DNA from: Klebsiella sp. RHBSTW-00484
GTDB lineage: Bacteria; Pseudomonadota; Gammaproteobacteria; Enterobacterales; Enterobacteriaceae
Assembly: GCF_013705725.1 (NCBI RefSeq)
Contig: NZ_CP055481.1
Location: forward strand, 1,054,001 to 1,118,000
Direction: 5' to 3'
DNA: 64,000 nt
A model generated the notes under the pieces. The model saw only the letters and a program-made list of their open reading frames with translations, was not told the origin of the DNA and made no database searches. Below are positions 9,525-17,026 of this stretch, piece by piece. The position numbers were made by a program, and so were the translations under genes. Positions within the stretch are counted from its first letter, which is position 1. Each line of letters opens with the position of its first letter.

Positions 9525-9598
9525 TTTCGGGAAAATCCCCCGGTGGCGCTGCGCTGACCGGGCTACAGGTTCACAGTCGTCTGCTGTCCGGTAGCCCG
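9525..9598. repeat. REP/BIME, left part, interrupted by the insertion sequence
   Basis: The stretch CCCCGGTGGCGCTGCG...ACCGGGCTAC is one REP unit. GTCCGGTAGCCCG at its right end is the first half of a second unit. That unit continues after the insertion sequence, at 10987, as CGGACAGGCGC...CGCCTCCGGGG. Joining the two halves restores a REP closely resembling the intact copy at 1857-1897. Confidence 0.85.
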
Positions 9599-9603
9599 AT
9601 GTG

Positions 9604-9616
9604 ATGGACACCTCCC
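9604..9616. repeat. Left subterminal inverted repeat of the IS1111-group element
   Basis: ATGGACACCTCCC is the exact inverse of 10971-10983. An inverted near-copy, GGAGGTGTCCA, also overlaps the ribosome binding site of the transposase at 9671-9681. The left end of a transcript starting outside the element could therefore fold back on the start region. Confidence 0.85.
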
Positions 9617-9683
9617 ACCTTACGGCATCATAACGTGCCAGACTGGAAGTGTTACCTGCAGTCCACAGGAGGAGGTGTCCACC

Positions 9684-10706
9684 ATGAATATTAAACGTAT
9701 CGGTCTTGACCTGGCAAAAAATGTCTTTCAGATCCATGCCGTGGATCACCATGAGCATGTCGTCGTACGAAAATCTATTCGCCGCGCCCACATGCACGCT
9801 TATTTCTCTCAGCTGGCTCCCTGCACCATCGGGATTGAAGCCTGCGCATCATCCCACTACTGGTCCCGCGAACTCACCCGCATGGGGCATACCGTGCGCA
9901 TTATTCCCCCGAAATTCGTCAAGCCTTACCTCAAAGGCAACAAGAATGATGCCAACGATGCCGAAGCCATCTGTGAAGCCATCAGCCGCCCCGCCATGCG
10001 CTTCGTCGCGGTTAAGACAGAGCGCCAGCAGACCCTTCAGGCGGAGCATCGCGTGCGGGCCAGAGTGATAAAAAGCCGCACGGCGCTGTGCAACGAGATA
10101 CGGGGCTTTCTGGGCGAATTCGGCGTGGTGCTGCCGGTCGGCATCAGCCAGTTGCGTAAGGCGCTGCCGGAGATACTGTCACAGCAGGAGCAGTGGGATG
10201 ACCGGTTTATGCGCCTGCTGTGCGAGCTGGCCGAAGAGCTGCGGATGCTGGATGACCGGGTGGCGGGGCATGACCGGCGGCTCGCAGAGGCGGCGCGGGA
10301 AGATATCTGCATCCAGCGGCTGATGAAAATAGAAGGTATCGGCGTGATAACCGCCAGCGCGATGGTGGCGTTGTTGGGTGACGCGACGCAGTTTAAGAAC
10401 GGTCGGGAGATGGCGGCTTATGTGGGGCTGGTTCCCCGGCAGCACTCAAGCGGCGGTAAGCAGCAGCTGGGGCATATCAGCAAGCGGGGTGACAGCTACC
10501 TGCGTACGCTGGTCATCCACGGGGCACGGTCAGTTCTGAAGACATGTGCAGGCAAAGAAGACCGGCGGAGCCAGTGGCTGCAGTCGGTGGCGGAAAGACG
10601 GAACCGGAATATCGCGACGGTGGCGCTGGCGAACAAGAATGTGCGGATAGCGTGGGCGGTGATGAGTCGCGGAGAAGATTACCATGGTTCACGGGTCGCC
10701 GGTTAA
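9684..10706 (+). CDS. IS110-family (IS1111 group) DEDD transposase
   Basis: This 340-residue recombinase has an N-terminal RuvC-like domain with the DEDD residues D9 (RIGLDLAK), E52 (IGIEACA) and D89/D92 (KNDANDAEA). A C-terminal Transposase_20 domain includes IEGIGVITASAMVALLGD and the catalytic-serine region VPRQHSSGGKQQLGHISKRGDSYLR. Such enzymes use a bridge RNA to pair target and donor DNA. The ATG at 9684 is preceded by a strong AGGAGG (a GTG nine bases earlier would overlap it). The last codons and the stop lie inside a strong hairpin at 10684-10725. Confidence 0.95.
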   Translation: MNIKRIGLDLAKNVFQIHAVDHHEHVVVRKSIRRAHMHAYFSQLAPCTIGIEACASSHYWSRELTRMGHTVRIIPPKFVKPYLKGNKNDANDAEAICEAISRPAMRFVAVKTERQQTLQAEHRVRARVIKSRTALCNEIRGFLGEFGVVLPVGISQLRKALPEILSQQEQWDDRFMRLLCELAEELRMLDDRVAGHDRRLAEAAREDICIQRLMKIEGIGVITASAMVALLGDATQFKNGREMAAYVGLVPRQHSSGGKQQLGHISKRGDSYLRTLVIHGARSVLKTCAGKEDRRSQWLQSVAERRNRNIATVALANKNVRIAWAVMSRGEDYHGSRVAG

Positions 10707-10726
10707 CCGACGCCCCGTGAGCCATG

Positions 10727-10970
10727 CAGTAAAAAGAGCAGTAACCCTGTCGTGAGATTGCGAAGCGATTTAGCGTGATGAGTAACCGGTAAGACCAGCA
10801 CCTGAGAAATCCGGCCTGTCCGAAGGCTCCCTGCGAAGCAAAGCCGATAGCCCGAAAGGAAGCAGGTGCGCAGAACACATCATGGCCCGGGTACGACGGT
10901 ACCGAAAGAGAGGCCGGATATACGAACGCAACTTACCCTGGTGACTCACACAAAAAATAGCTTGCATCAC
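10727..10970 (+). ncRNA. Putative bridge RNA of the IS1111-group element
   Basis: The 3' non-coding end folds on paper into two successive stem/internal-loop units. Unit one is closed by GCACCTG (10798-10804) and CAGGTGC (10863-10869) with an inner stem GGCT/AGCC. Its loop arms hold GCCTGTCCG (10814-10822) and TAGCCCG (10848-10854), which match the two halves of the REP target on the minus strand. Unit two has an inner stem-loop GGTAC/GTACC. Its arms CACATC (10876-10881) and ATATACG (10918-10924) match the left and right ends of the joined, circularised element. This is the known arrangement of target- and donor-binding loops, and the 3' position fits the IS1111 group. Exact RNA ends are unknown. 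Confidence 0.72.
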
Positions 10971-10986
10971 GGGAGGTGTCCATATA

Positions 10987-11022
10987 CGGACAGGCGCATT
11001 GCACCGCCTCCGGGGAGAAGAC
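10987..11022. repeat. REP unit, right part, after the insertion sequence
   Basis: CGGACAGGCGCATTGCACCG followed by CCTCCGGGGAG is the second half of the REP unit split by the IS1111-group element. The other half ends at 9598. Confidence 0.8.
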
Positions 11023-11035
11023 GGCCAGGAATATT

Positions 11036-12019
11036 TTAACTCTCTTCCAGTGAATACGGCAGCGGTTCGATGCTCAGGCTACCGGCATCATCGCGCACAC
11101 GGAATACGCTGTCCGGCTCCATATCGTTATTCATCACCACCTGCACCAGCAGGCGACCATCATCTAACTGCACGGCGGCTAAAACGGTGCCGGTACGACG
11201 CCAGTTTTCACCCATTTTCAGCTCAAGGTCCTCCCCGGCTTCCGGCACGCGGCTGGCTTTCCCCGCCAGGGACCACAGAGCACGCTTGTTGGCACCGCGG
11301 AATTTTGCGCGGGCAACCATTTCCTGACCGGTGTAGCAGCCTTTCTTAAAGCTGATGCCGCCCAATGCCTGAAGGTTAGTCGCTTGCGGAATAAACTGTG
11401 CGCTGTTGGCGCTGTCGATAACCGGCAGTCCGGCTTCAATATTCAGCGCCAGCCACTGCTGGCTGTTGTTAAGCTGCGCTTCACCGCGCAGGGCCTCGGT
11501 GACGCGGGTGGCGGTTGTCTCATCGGTCACCAGCAGGAAACGCTCGGCCGGATGCTCAAACCACAGCAGGCTGGTGGATCCTTCACTGACAACCTGCTTG
11601 TCGGCATTCGGCAGTTCGCTAAACAGCGGTGCCAGCGCGGCACGGGCCTGGAAACCGGCGACGCCCAGCAGCACCAGTTCATCATCGGCGGCGATCGTCA
11701 CTTTAGAGAACACCGCGTATTTTTTCAGTTCAGTCAATTGCGCGTCGCGCAGGCTGCGGCGTTCAATCCATGCAAACCCCTCGTTACGACGGAAAACGCG
11801 CAGATTGCTCCACATCTTGCCTTTAGCATCGCAATGCGCGGCAAGCAGGTGCTGCTCGTTGGTCAGTTGACTGATATCAGCGGTAATCTGCCCTTGCAGA
11901 TATTTTTCGCCATCCGCACCGGTAATCGTCGCCAGCGCCCAGTCATCCAGCGTCATCAGCGTTAACGGCAGACGCGCGCAAGAGGAAGGCTGACGCGGAG
12001 GAAAAGGTGTAAAAGCCAT
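11036..12019 (-). CDS. ygfZ: tRNA-modifying / Fe-S assembly folate-binding protein YgfZ
   Basis: The 327-residue protein belongs to the folate-dependent GcvT-like YgfZ family. It carries the diagnostic motif [17 protein letters not shown] with the conserved functional Cys. The family supports assembly or repair of certain Fe-S enzymes, including the tRNA methylthiotransferase MiaB, with tetrahydrofolate as cofactor. The ATG at 12019 matches the E. coli N-terminus [10 protein letters not shown] and has GGGAT at suitable distance. An ATG six bases upstream is also possible. It is divergent from sdhE, as in E. coli, with a 240-bp AT-rich promoter region between them. Confidence 0.95.
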   Translation of the reverse strand: MAFTPFPPRQPSSCARLPLTLMTLDDWALATITGADGEKYLQGQITADISQLTNEQHLLAAHCDAKGKMWSNLRVFRRNEGFAWIERRSLRDAQLTELKKYAVFSKVTIAADDELVLLGVAGFQARAALAPLFSELPNADKQVVSEGSTSLLWFEHPAERFLLVTDETTATRVTEALRGEAQLNNSQQWLALNIEAGLPVIDSANSAQFIPQATNLQALGGISFKKGCYTGQEMVARAKFRGANKRALWSLAGKASRVPEAGEDLELKMGENWRRTGTVLAAVQLDDGRLLVQVVMNNDMEPDSVFRVRDDAGSLSIEPLPYSLEES

Positions 12020-12262
12020 AGTCATATCCCGAATAGCTTAACGCAGAGTGTGTGACTAATGGTAAAAGAGCTAGAGTGCAATGCAAGCGCTTTCGGCAAG
12101 CCATTTGTGCCCTCAATGGCGGGAAGCCAGACCGCAGGAAATAATGAAAGACCTGATTATTTTAGGGTTTTCATGGAGGCGCGCTCGCGAATCTTGATAT
12201 TCCTGTGAAGTCAGTGGCGAAAACGGGTTAAACTAAGAAATATTTATAAGTAGGAAGTAAAC

Positions 12263-12529
12263 ATGGATATTAACAATAAAGCTCGTATCCACTGGGCGTG
12301 TCGCCGGGGGATGCGTGAACTCGATATCTCCATCATGCCGTTTTTTGAGTACGAGTACGATACGCTCAGCGATGGCGACAAGCTGTTGTTCATCCGCCTG
12401 CTGGAAAACGACGATCCGGACCTGTTCAACTGGTTAATGAACCATGGCGAACCGGCTGATGCGGAACTGCAACGGATGGTAAAATTAATTCAGATACGGA
12501 ATCGGGAACGTGGTCCTGTGGCAATCTGA
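12263..12529 (+). CDS. sdhE: FAD assembly factor SdhE (YgfY)
   Basis: This 88-residue, acidic, helical protein has the family motif RRGMRELD (about residues 14-21), where the RGxxE sequence contacts flavoprotein partners. SdhE promotes covalent attachment of FAD to succinate dehydrogenase and fumarate reductase. The downstream cptA gene starts inside its last codons, a 20-bp overlap that indicates coupled translation. Confidence 0.96.
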   Translation: MDINNKARIHWACRRGMRELDISIMPFFEYEYDTLSDGDKLLFIRLLENDDPDLFNWLMNHGEPADAELQRMVKLIQIRNRERGPVAI

Positions 12530-12920
12530 TTTACGCATCTCATGGCGAGCGCAGTGGTTCTCGCTGTTGCTGCATGGTGTTGTGGCGGCACTTGTGCTGC
12601 TGATGCCCTGGCCGCTCAGCTACACCCCGTTATGGCTGATACTGCTGTCGCTGGTGGTGTTTGACTGCGTGCGCAGCCAGAGGCGGATTCACGCCCGTCA
12701 GGGCGAAATAAAACTGCTGATGGACTCCCGACTGCGCTGGCAAAAAGCGGAGTGGGAAATCGTCGGTACCCCATGGGTGATCAATAGCGGAATGCTGCTG
12801 CGTCTGCGGGATACAAAAAACCACCGTACCCAGCATCTGTGGGTCGCGGCAGATAGTATGGACGCGGGGGAGTGGCGCGACCTGCGCCGACTGGTGTTAC
12901 AGAAATCGGCGCAAGATTAA
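12510..12920 (+). CDS. cptA: Membrane protein YgfX / CptA (partner of SdhE)
   Basis: The 136-residue inner-membrane protein has two transmembrane helices near the N-terminus ([18 protein letters not shown] and [14 protein letters not shown]) and a soluble C-terminal domain. It was described in E. coli as the toxin-like CptA/YgfX protein that affects MreB/FtsZ, and is linked to SdhE by gene order. The start is a GTG at 12510 within sdhE, in agreement with the conserved N-terminus VLWQSDLR. Confidence 0.92.
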   Translation: MVLWQSDLRISWRAQWFSLLLHGVVAALVLLMPWPLSYTPLWLILLSLVVFDCVRSQRRIHARQGEIKLLMDSRLRWQKAEWEIVGTPWVINSGMLLRLRDTKNHRTQHLWVAADSMDAGEWRDLRRLVLQKSAQD

Positions 12921-12925
12921 GAGCC

Positions 12926-13447
12926 TCAGGCGAACTGCTCAGCCATTTCGCCGAGGATTTGTTCGCACCAGTTCTGGATGCGTTCATCGCTCAGGTCGTA
13001 CTGGTTAGTTTCATCCAGCGCCAGCCCAACAAACAGCTGCCCGTCGGCGATAACCGGTTTCGGACTGGTAAACTCATAGCCTTCAGTTGGCCAATAGCCG
13101 ATGAACTTCACGCCTTTGGTTGCCAGCTTGTCGTGCAGCATACCCAGCGCATCAAGGAACCATTCGCCGTAGCCTAACTGGTCGCCCATACCGTATAGCG
13201 CGACGATCTTATCTTGCAGATCCAGCGTATCGAGCTGTTGCCAGACGGCCTCCCAATCTTCCTGGATTTCACCAAAATCCCAGGTTGGAATGCCGAGGAT
13301 AAGCACGTCATATTGCGTCATCAGGGCAGGGGAATCATCTTTCAGGTTGTGCAGCGTCACCAGTTCAGGGCCGATGATATCGCGGATTTTTTCCGCCGCC
13401 ATTTCGGTGTAGCAGGTGCTGGAACCGTAAAAAAGACCTATGTTCAT
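12926..13447 (-). CDS. fldB: Flavodoxin 2
   Basis: The 173-residue flavodoxin has the FMN phosphate-binding loop [15 protein letters not shown] at residues 8-22 and the isoalloxazine-contacting segments [14 protein letters not shown] and [15 protein letters not shown]. It serves as a low-potential electron carrier. It converges with cptA and is divergent from xerD, the same arrangement as in E. coli. Confidence 0.95.
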   Translation of the reverse strand: MNIGLFYGSSTCYTEMAAEKIRDIIGPELVTLHNLKDDSPALMTQYDVLILGIPTWDFGEIQEDWEAVWQQLDTLDLQDKIVALYGMGDQLGYGEWFLDALGMLHDKLATKGVKFIGYWPTEGYEFTSPKPVIADGQLFVGLALDETNQYDLSDERIQNWCEQILGEMAEQFA

Positions 13448-13510
13448 CGCAAAAATGTCTCAATTCTTGTTGTGACTTTGTGCTTAGTCTACCAGAAAGG
13501 CCGTGGCCGC

Positions 13511-13538
13511 CTGCAACTCGAATTATTTAGGGTATAAT
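13511..13538 (+). promoter_or_regulatory. ERIC end fragment forming a -10 box upstream of xerD
   Basis: The 26 bases at 13511-13536 are identical to the right terminus of the ERIC copy at 26289-26314. The last bases plus two neighbours form an extended -10 sequence, GGGTATAATG (TATAAT at 13533-13538), 30 bases ahead of the xerD start. The -35 region is weak (CTGCAA at 13511). I infer that the ERIC remnant contributes the xerD promoter. Confidence 0.6.
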
Positions 13539-13568
13539 GACGCCGTTTTGATAAGCAAAGAGGCCGAT

Positions 13569-14465
13569 GTGAAACAGGATCTCGCACAAATCGAGCAGTT
13601 TCTCGATGCTTTATGGCTGGAGCGTAATCTGGCGGAGAACACGCTAAGCGCCTACCGCCGGGATCTGACGATGGTGGTCGAATGGCTGCATCATCGCGAG
13701 CTGTCGCTTGCCAGCGTTAGCGGCGAGGATCTCCAGTCGCTGTTGGCGGAGCGCCAGACCGGCGGCTATAAAGCCACCAGTACTGCGCGCTTACTGAGCG
13801 CCGTACGTCGTTTCTTTCAGCATCTTTATCGGGAAAAAATCCGCCCGGATGATCCAAGCGCGCTGCTGGCATCGCCAAAGCTGCCGCAGAGGCTGCCGAA
13901 GGATCTGAGCGAAGCCCAGGTTGAACGCCTGCTGCAGGCACCGCTGGTGGAGCAACCGCTGGAGCTGCGCGATAAAGCGATGCTGGAAGTACTGTACGCG
14001 ACGGGTCTGCGCGTCTCAGAACTGGTGGGTCTGACCATGAGCGACATCAGCCTGCGCCAGGGCGTTGTGCGCGTGATTGGTAAAGGCAATAAAGAACGAC
14101 TGGTACCGTTAGGCGAAGAGGCGGTACTGTGGGTTGAGAATTACCTTGAGTACGGGCGTCCCTGGTTGCTGAACGGCGTGGCGTCCGATGTGCTTTTTCC
14201 CAGCCAGCGCGCGCAGCAGATGACGCGCCAGACGTTCTGGCATCGGATTAAACACTATTCCGTACTGGCGGGGATTGACAGCGCAAAGCTCTCCCCGCAC
14301 GTGTTACGCCATGCATTCGCCACGCATTTACTTAACCATGGCGCGGACTTACGCGTGGTGCAGATGCTGTTAGGACACAGCGATCTCTCCACGACGCAGA
14401 TCTACACCCACGTGGCGACCGAGCGTCTGCGACAACTTCATCAACAGCATCACCCGCGTGCGTGA
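13569..14465 (+). CDS. xerD: Site-specific tyrosine recombinase XerD
   Basis: This 298-residue tyrosine recombinase acts with XerC at dif to resolve chromosome dimers. It has an N-terminal SAM-like DNA-binding domain and a C-terminal catalytic domain. The catalytic residues are visible: Arg in ATGLRVSELV, Lys in VIGKGNKERLVPL, His-x-x-Arg in SPHVLRHAFATH, His in LLGHSDLSTTQIY and the nucleophilic Tyr in TQIYTHVA. The start is a GTG at 13569 preceded by AAAGAGG, giving the E. coli length and N-terminus. It is the first gene of a xerD-dsbC-recJ-prfB-lysS series. Confidence 0.97.
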   Translation: MKQDLAQIEQFLDALWLERNLAENTLSAYRRDLTMVVEWLHHRELSLASVSGEDLQSLLAERQTGGYKATSTARLLSAVRRFFQHLYREKIRPDDPSALLASPKLPQRLPKDLSEAQVERLLQAPLVEQPLELRDKAMLEVLYATGLRVSELVGLTMSDISLRQGVVRVIGKGNKERLVPLGEEAVLWVENYLEYGRPWLLNGVASDVLFPSQRAQQMTRQTFWHRIKHYSVLAGIDSAKLSPHVLRHAFATHLLNHGADLRVVQMLLGHSDLSTTQIYTHVATERLRQLHQQHHPRA

Positions 14466-14488
14466 GCGCTGAATAAAAAGGATTGAGT

Positions 14489-15202
14489 ATGAAAAAAGGT
14501 TTACTGATGTTCACCCTGCTGGCGACCACCTTATCCGGTGCAGCACATGCCGATAGCGCGGCGATTAAGCAGCTGCTGGCAAAGCTGGGTGTGCAGAGCA
14601 CGGACGTGCAACCTTCTCCGGTCAAGGGCATCAGCACCGTGTTGACGGATAGCGGCGTTCTGTACGTCACCGATGATGGTAAGCACATCATCCAGGGGCC
14701 GATGTACGATGTCAGCGGCGCGCAGCCGGTGAACGTTACCAACACGTTGTTGGCCGGTAAGCTCAACGCGCTGGAAAAAGAGATGATTGTCTACAAAGCG
14801 CCGCAGGAAAAACACGTCATCACCGTCTTCACCGACATTACCTGCGGCTATTGTCACAAGCTGCACGAGCAGATGAGCGACTACAATGCGCTGGGCATCA
14901 CCGTGCGCTACCTGGCCTTCCCGCGCCAGGGGCTGCAAAGCGAAGCCGAGCAGAATATGAAGGCTATCTGGTGCGCCAAAGATCCTAACAAAGCACTGGA
15001 TAACGCCATGAGCGGCAAAGCCGTAGAGGCTGCCAGCTGCGATGTTGATATCGCTAAACACTACACGCTTGGCGTGCAGCTTGGTGTTAACGGCACCCCG
15101 GCGATGGTGCTGAGCGACGGGACCCTTATGCCGGGCTATCGCGATCCTAAAGACCTGAAAGCGCTCCTCGATGAGCATCAAAAACAGACAAGCGGTAACT
15201 GA
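14489..15202 (+). CDS. dsbC: Thiol:disulfide interchange protein DsbC
   Basis: The 237-residue periplasmic disulfide isomerase has a cleavable signal peptide (KKGLLMFTLLATTLSGAAHA, cut before DSAA). An N-terminal dimerisation domain and a thioredoxin-fold domain with the active site CGYC in DITCGYCHKLHEQ follow, plus the second structural Cys pair (WCAK and SCDVD). It corrects wrong disulfides and is kept reduced by DsbD. The ATG at 14489 has AAAGGA upstream. It sits 23 bases after xerD. Confidence 0.97.
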   Translation: MKKGLLMFTLLATTLSGAAHADSAAIKQLLAKLGVQSTDVQPSPVKGISTVLTDSGVLYVTDDGKHIIQGPMYDVSGAQPVNVTNTLLAGKLNALEKEMIVYKAPQEKHVITVFTDITCGYCHKLHEQMSDYNALGITVRYLAFPRQGLQSEAEQNMKAIWCAKDPNKALDNAMSGKAVEAASCDVDIAKHYTLGVQLGVNGTPAMVLSDGTLMPGYRDPKDLKALLDEHQKQTSGN

Positions 15203-15207
15203 TTCGC

Positions 15208-16941
15208 GTGAAACAACAGATACAACTACGCCGCCGGGAGGCGGCTGACGACGTCGACTTACCTCCAGACCTTCCTCCGCTCCTGCAACGGCTGTACGCC
15301 AGCCGGGGCGTGCGCAGTGCGCAGGAGTTGGAACGCGGCGTGAAAGGCATGCTGCCGTGGGCGCAACTGACCGGCGTCGAAAAAGCGGTAGAAATGCTCT
15401 ACGGCGCATTTAAACAACAACTGCACATCGTGGTGGTTGGCGATTTTGACGCCGATGGCGCCACCAGTACGGCGTTGAGCGTGCTCGCCTTGCGCGCGCT
15501 GGGTTACGGCAACGTTTCCTATCTGGTGCCGAACCGCTTTGAGGACGGTTACGGCCTGAGCCCGGAAGTGGTCGATCAGGCTCATGCCCGCGGCGCGCAG
15601 ATGATTATGACCGTTGATAACGGTATCTCATCACATGCTGGCGTCGATCACGCTCATGCTCTGGGCATTCCGGTGCTGGTGACCGATCACCACCTGCCTG
15701 GCGACACGCTGCCCGCAGCTGATGCGATCATTAACCCAAACCTGCGCGACTGTGAGTTCCCGTCGAAATCGCTGGCCGGGGTTGGCGTGGCTTTTTATCT
15801 GATGCTGGCGCTGCGCACTTTCCTGCGTGATAAAGGCTGGTTTGAGGAGCGCGGCATCGCGCCGCCGAATCTGGCTGACTTACTCGACCTGGTGGCGCTT
15901 GGCACCGTGGCGGATGTGGTGCCGCTGGATGCCAACAACCGTATTTTGACCTGGCAGGGGCTGAGCCGCATTCGGGCGGGTAAATGCCGTCCGGGTATTA
16001 AGGCGCTGCTGGAAATCTCTAATCGCGACCCGCAAAAGCTGGCGGCCAGCGATCTCGGTTTTGCTCTCGGTCCGCGCCTTAATGCGGCCGGACGGCTGGA
16101 TGATATGTCCGTCGGCGTCGCATTGCTGCTGTGCGAGAGTACTGGCGAAGCGCGGGTGCTGGCGAATGAACTGGATGCGCTAAACCAGACGCGTAAAGAG
16201 ATTGAACAGGGGATGCAGGCGGAAGCGCTGACCTTATGTGAAAAGCTGGAGCGCAGCAGCGAGACGCTGCCCGGCGGGCTGGCGATGTACCACCCGCAGT
16301 GGCACCAGGGCGTGGTCGGCATCCTGGCTTCACGTATTAAAGAGCGTTTTCACCGCCCGGTCATCGCTTTTGCGCCCACCGGAGACGGACTGCTAAAAGG
16401 CTCCGGTCGGTCGATTCAGGGGCTGCATATGCGCGATGCGCTGGAGCGCCTGGATACGCTCTATCCTGGCATGATTTTGAAGTTCGGCGGTCACGCCATG
16501 GCGGCAGGACTGTCGCTGGAAGAGGCGCGCTTTGATGAGTTTCAGCAGCGCTTTGGCGAACTGGTGACCGAGTGGCTCGACCCCGCGCTATTGCAAGGGG
16601 AAGTGGTTTCCGACGGCCCGTTAGCAGCGGCTGAAATGAGCATGGAAGTCGCTCAAATGCTGCGCGATGCGGGCCCCTGGGGGCAAATGTTCCCCGAACC
16701 GCTGTTTGATGGTCATTTTCGCATTTTGCAGCAGCGCCTGGTCGGCGAACGTCACCTGAAAGTGATGGTTGAACCGGTTGGCGGCGGCCCGCTGCTGGAT
16801 GGTATCGCGTTTAATGTCGATACTTCCATTTGGCCAGATAACGGCGTGCGCGAAGTCCAGCTTGCCTACAAGCTTGATATCAATGAGTTCCGCGGCAACC
16901 GCAGCCTGCAGCTGATCATTGACCACCTCTGGCCAAATTGA
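15208..16941 (+). CDS. recJ: Single-stranded-DNA-specific exonuclease RecJ
   Basis: This 577-residue DHH/DHHA1 phosphoesterase is the 5'-3' ssDNA exonuclease of RecF-pathway recombination and mismatch repair. Metal-binding motifs are VVGDFDADGATST (about residues 74-86), MTVDNGISSH, VTDHHLPGD and LVALGTVADVVPLDAN. The DHHA1 RNA/DNA-binding region contains FGGHAMAAGLSLEE. Translation starts at a GTG (15208), as in E. coli, five bases after dsbC ends, so it is probably coupled. Confidence 0.97.
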   Translation: MKQQIQLRRREAADDVDLPPDLPPLLQRLYASRGVRSAQELERGVKGMLPWAQLTGVEKAVEMLYGAFKQQLHIVVVGDFDADGATSTALSVLALRALGYGNVSYLVPNRFEDGYGLSPEVVDQAHARGAQMIMTVDNGISSHAGVDHAHALGIPVLVTDHHLPGDTLPAADAIINPNLRDCEFPSKSLAGVGVAFYLMLALRTFLRDKGWFEERGIAPPNLADLLDLVALGTVADVVPLDANNRILTWQGLSRIRAGKCRPGIKALLEISNRDPQKLAASDLGFALGPRLNAAGRLDDMSVGVALLLCESTGEARVLANELDALNQTRKEIEQGMQAEALTLCEKLERSSETLPGGLAMYHPQWHQGVVGILASRIKERFHRPVIAFAPTGDGLLKGSGRSIQGLHMRDALERLDTLYPGMILKFGGHAMAAGLSLEEARFDEFQQRFGELVTEWLDPALLQGEVVSDGPLAAAEMSMEVAQMLRDAGPWGQMFPEPLFDGHFRILQQRLVGERHLKVMVEPVGGGPLLDGIAFNVDTSIWPDNGVREVQLAYKLDINEFRGNRSLQLIIDHLWPN

Positions 16942-17026
16942 CAACAGTATATTAATGGGAGCGCGAATCCGGTAGAATTCCGCTCTTATCACCGCATTTT
17001 GACGAATCCATTAAAAGAAACCGACC

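Larger units (their letters stand above)
9599..10988 (+). mobile_element. IS110 family, IS1111 group insertion sequence (intact, about 1390 bp)
   Basis: The element contains one transposase gene, short subterminal inverted repeats (ATGGACACCTCCC at 9604-9616 and GGGAGGTGTCCAT at 10971-10983) and a 277-bp non-coding 3' end. The repeats lie five bases in from each boundary, the layout of the IS1111 group. The dinucleotide CG is present at both junctions (9597-9598 and 10987-10988), and removing the element with one CG copy restores a REP sequence. No longer target duplication is seen, as expected for this family. Both ends and the reading frame look intact, so it may still be active. Confidence 0.9.
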
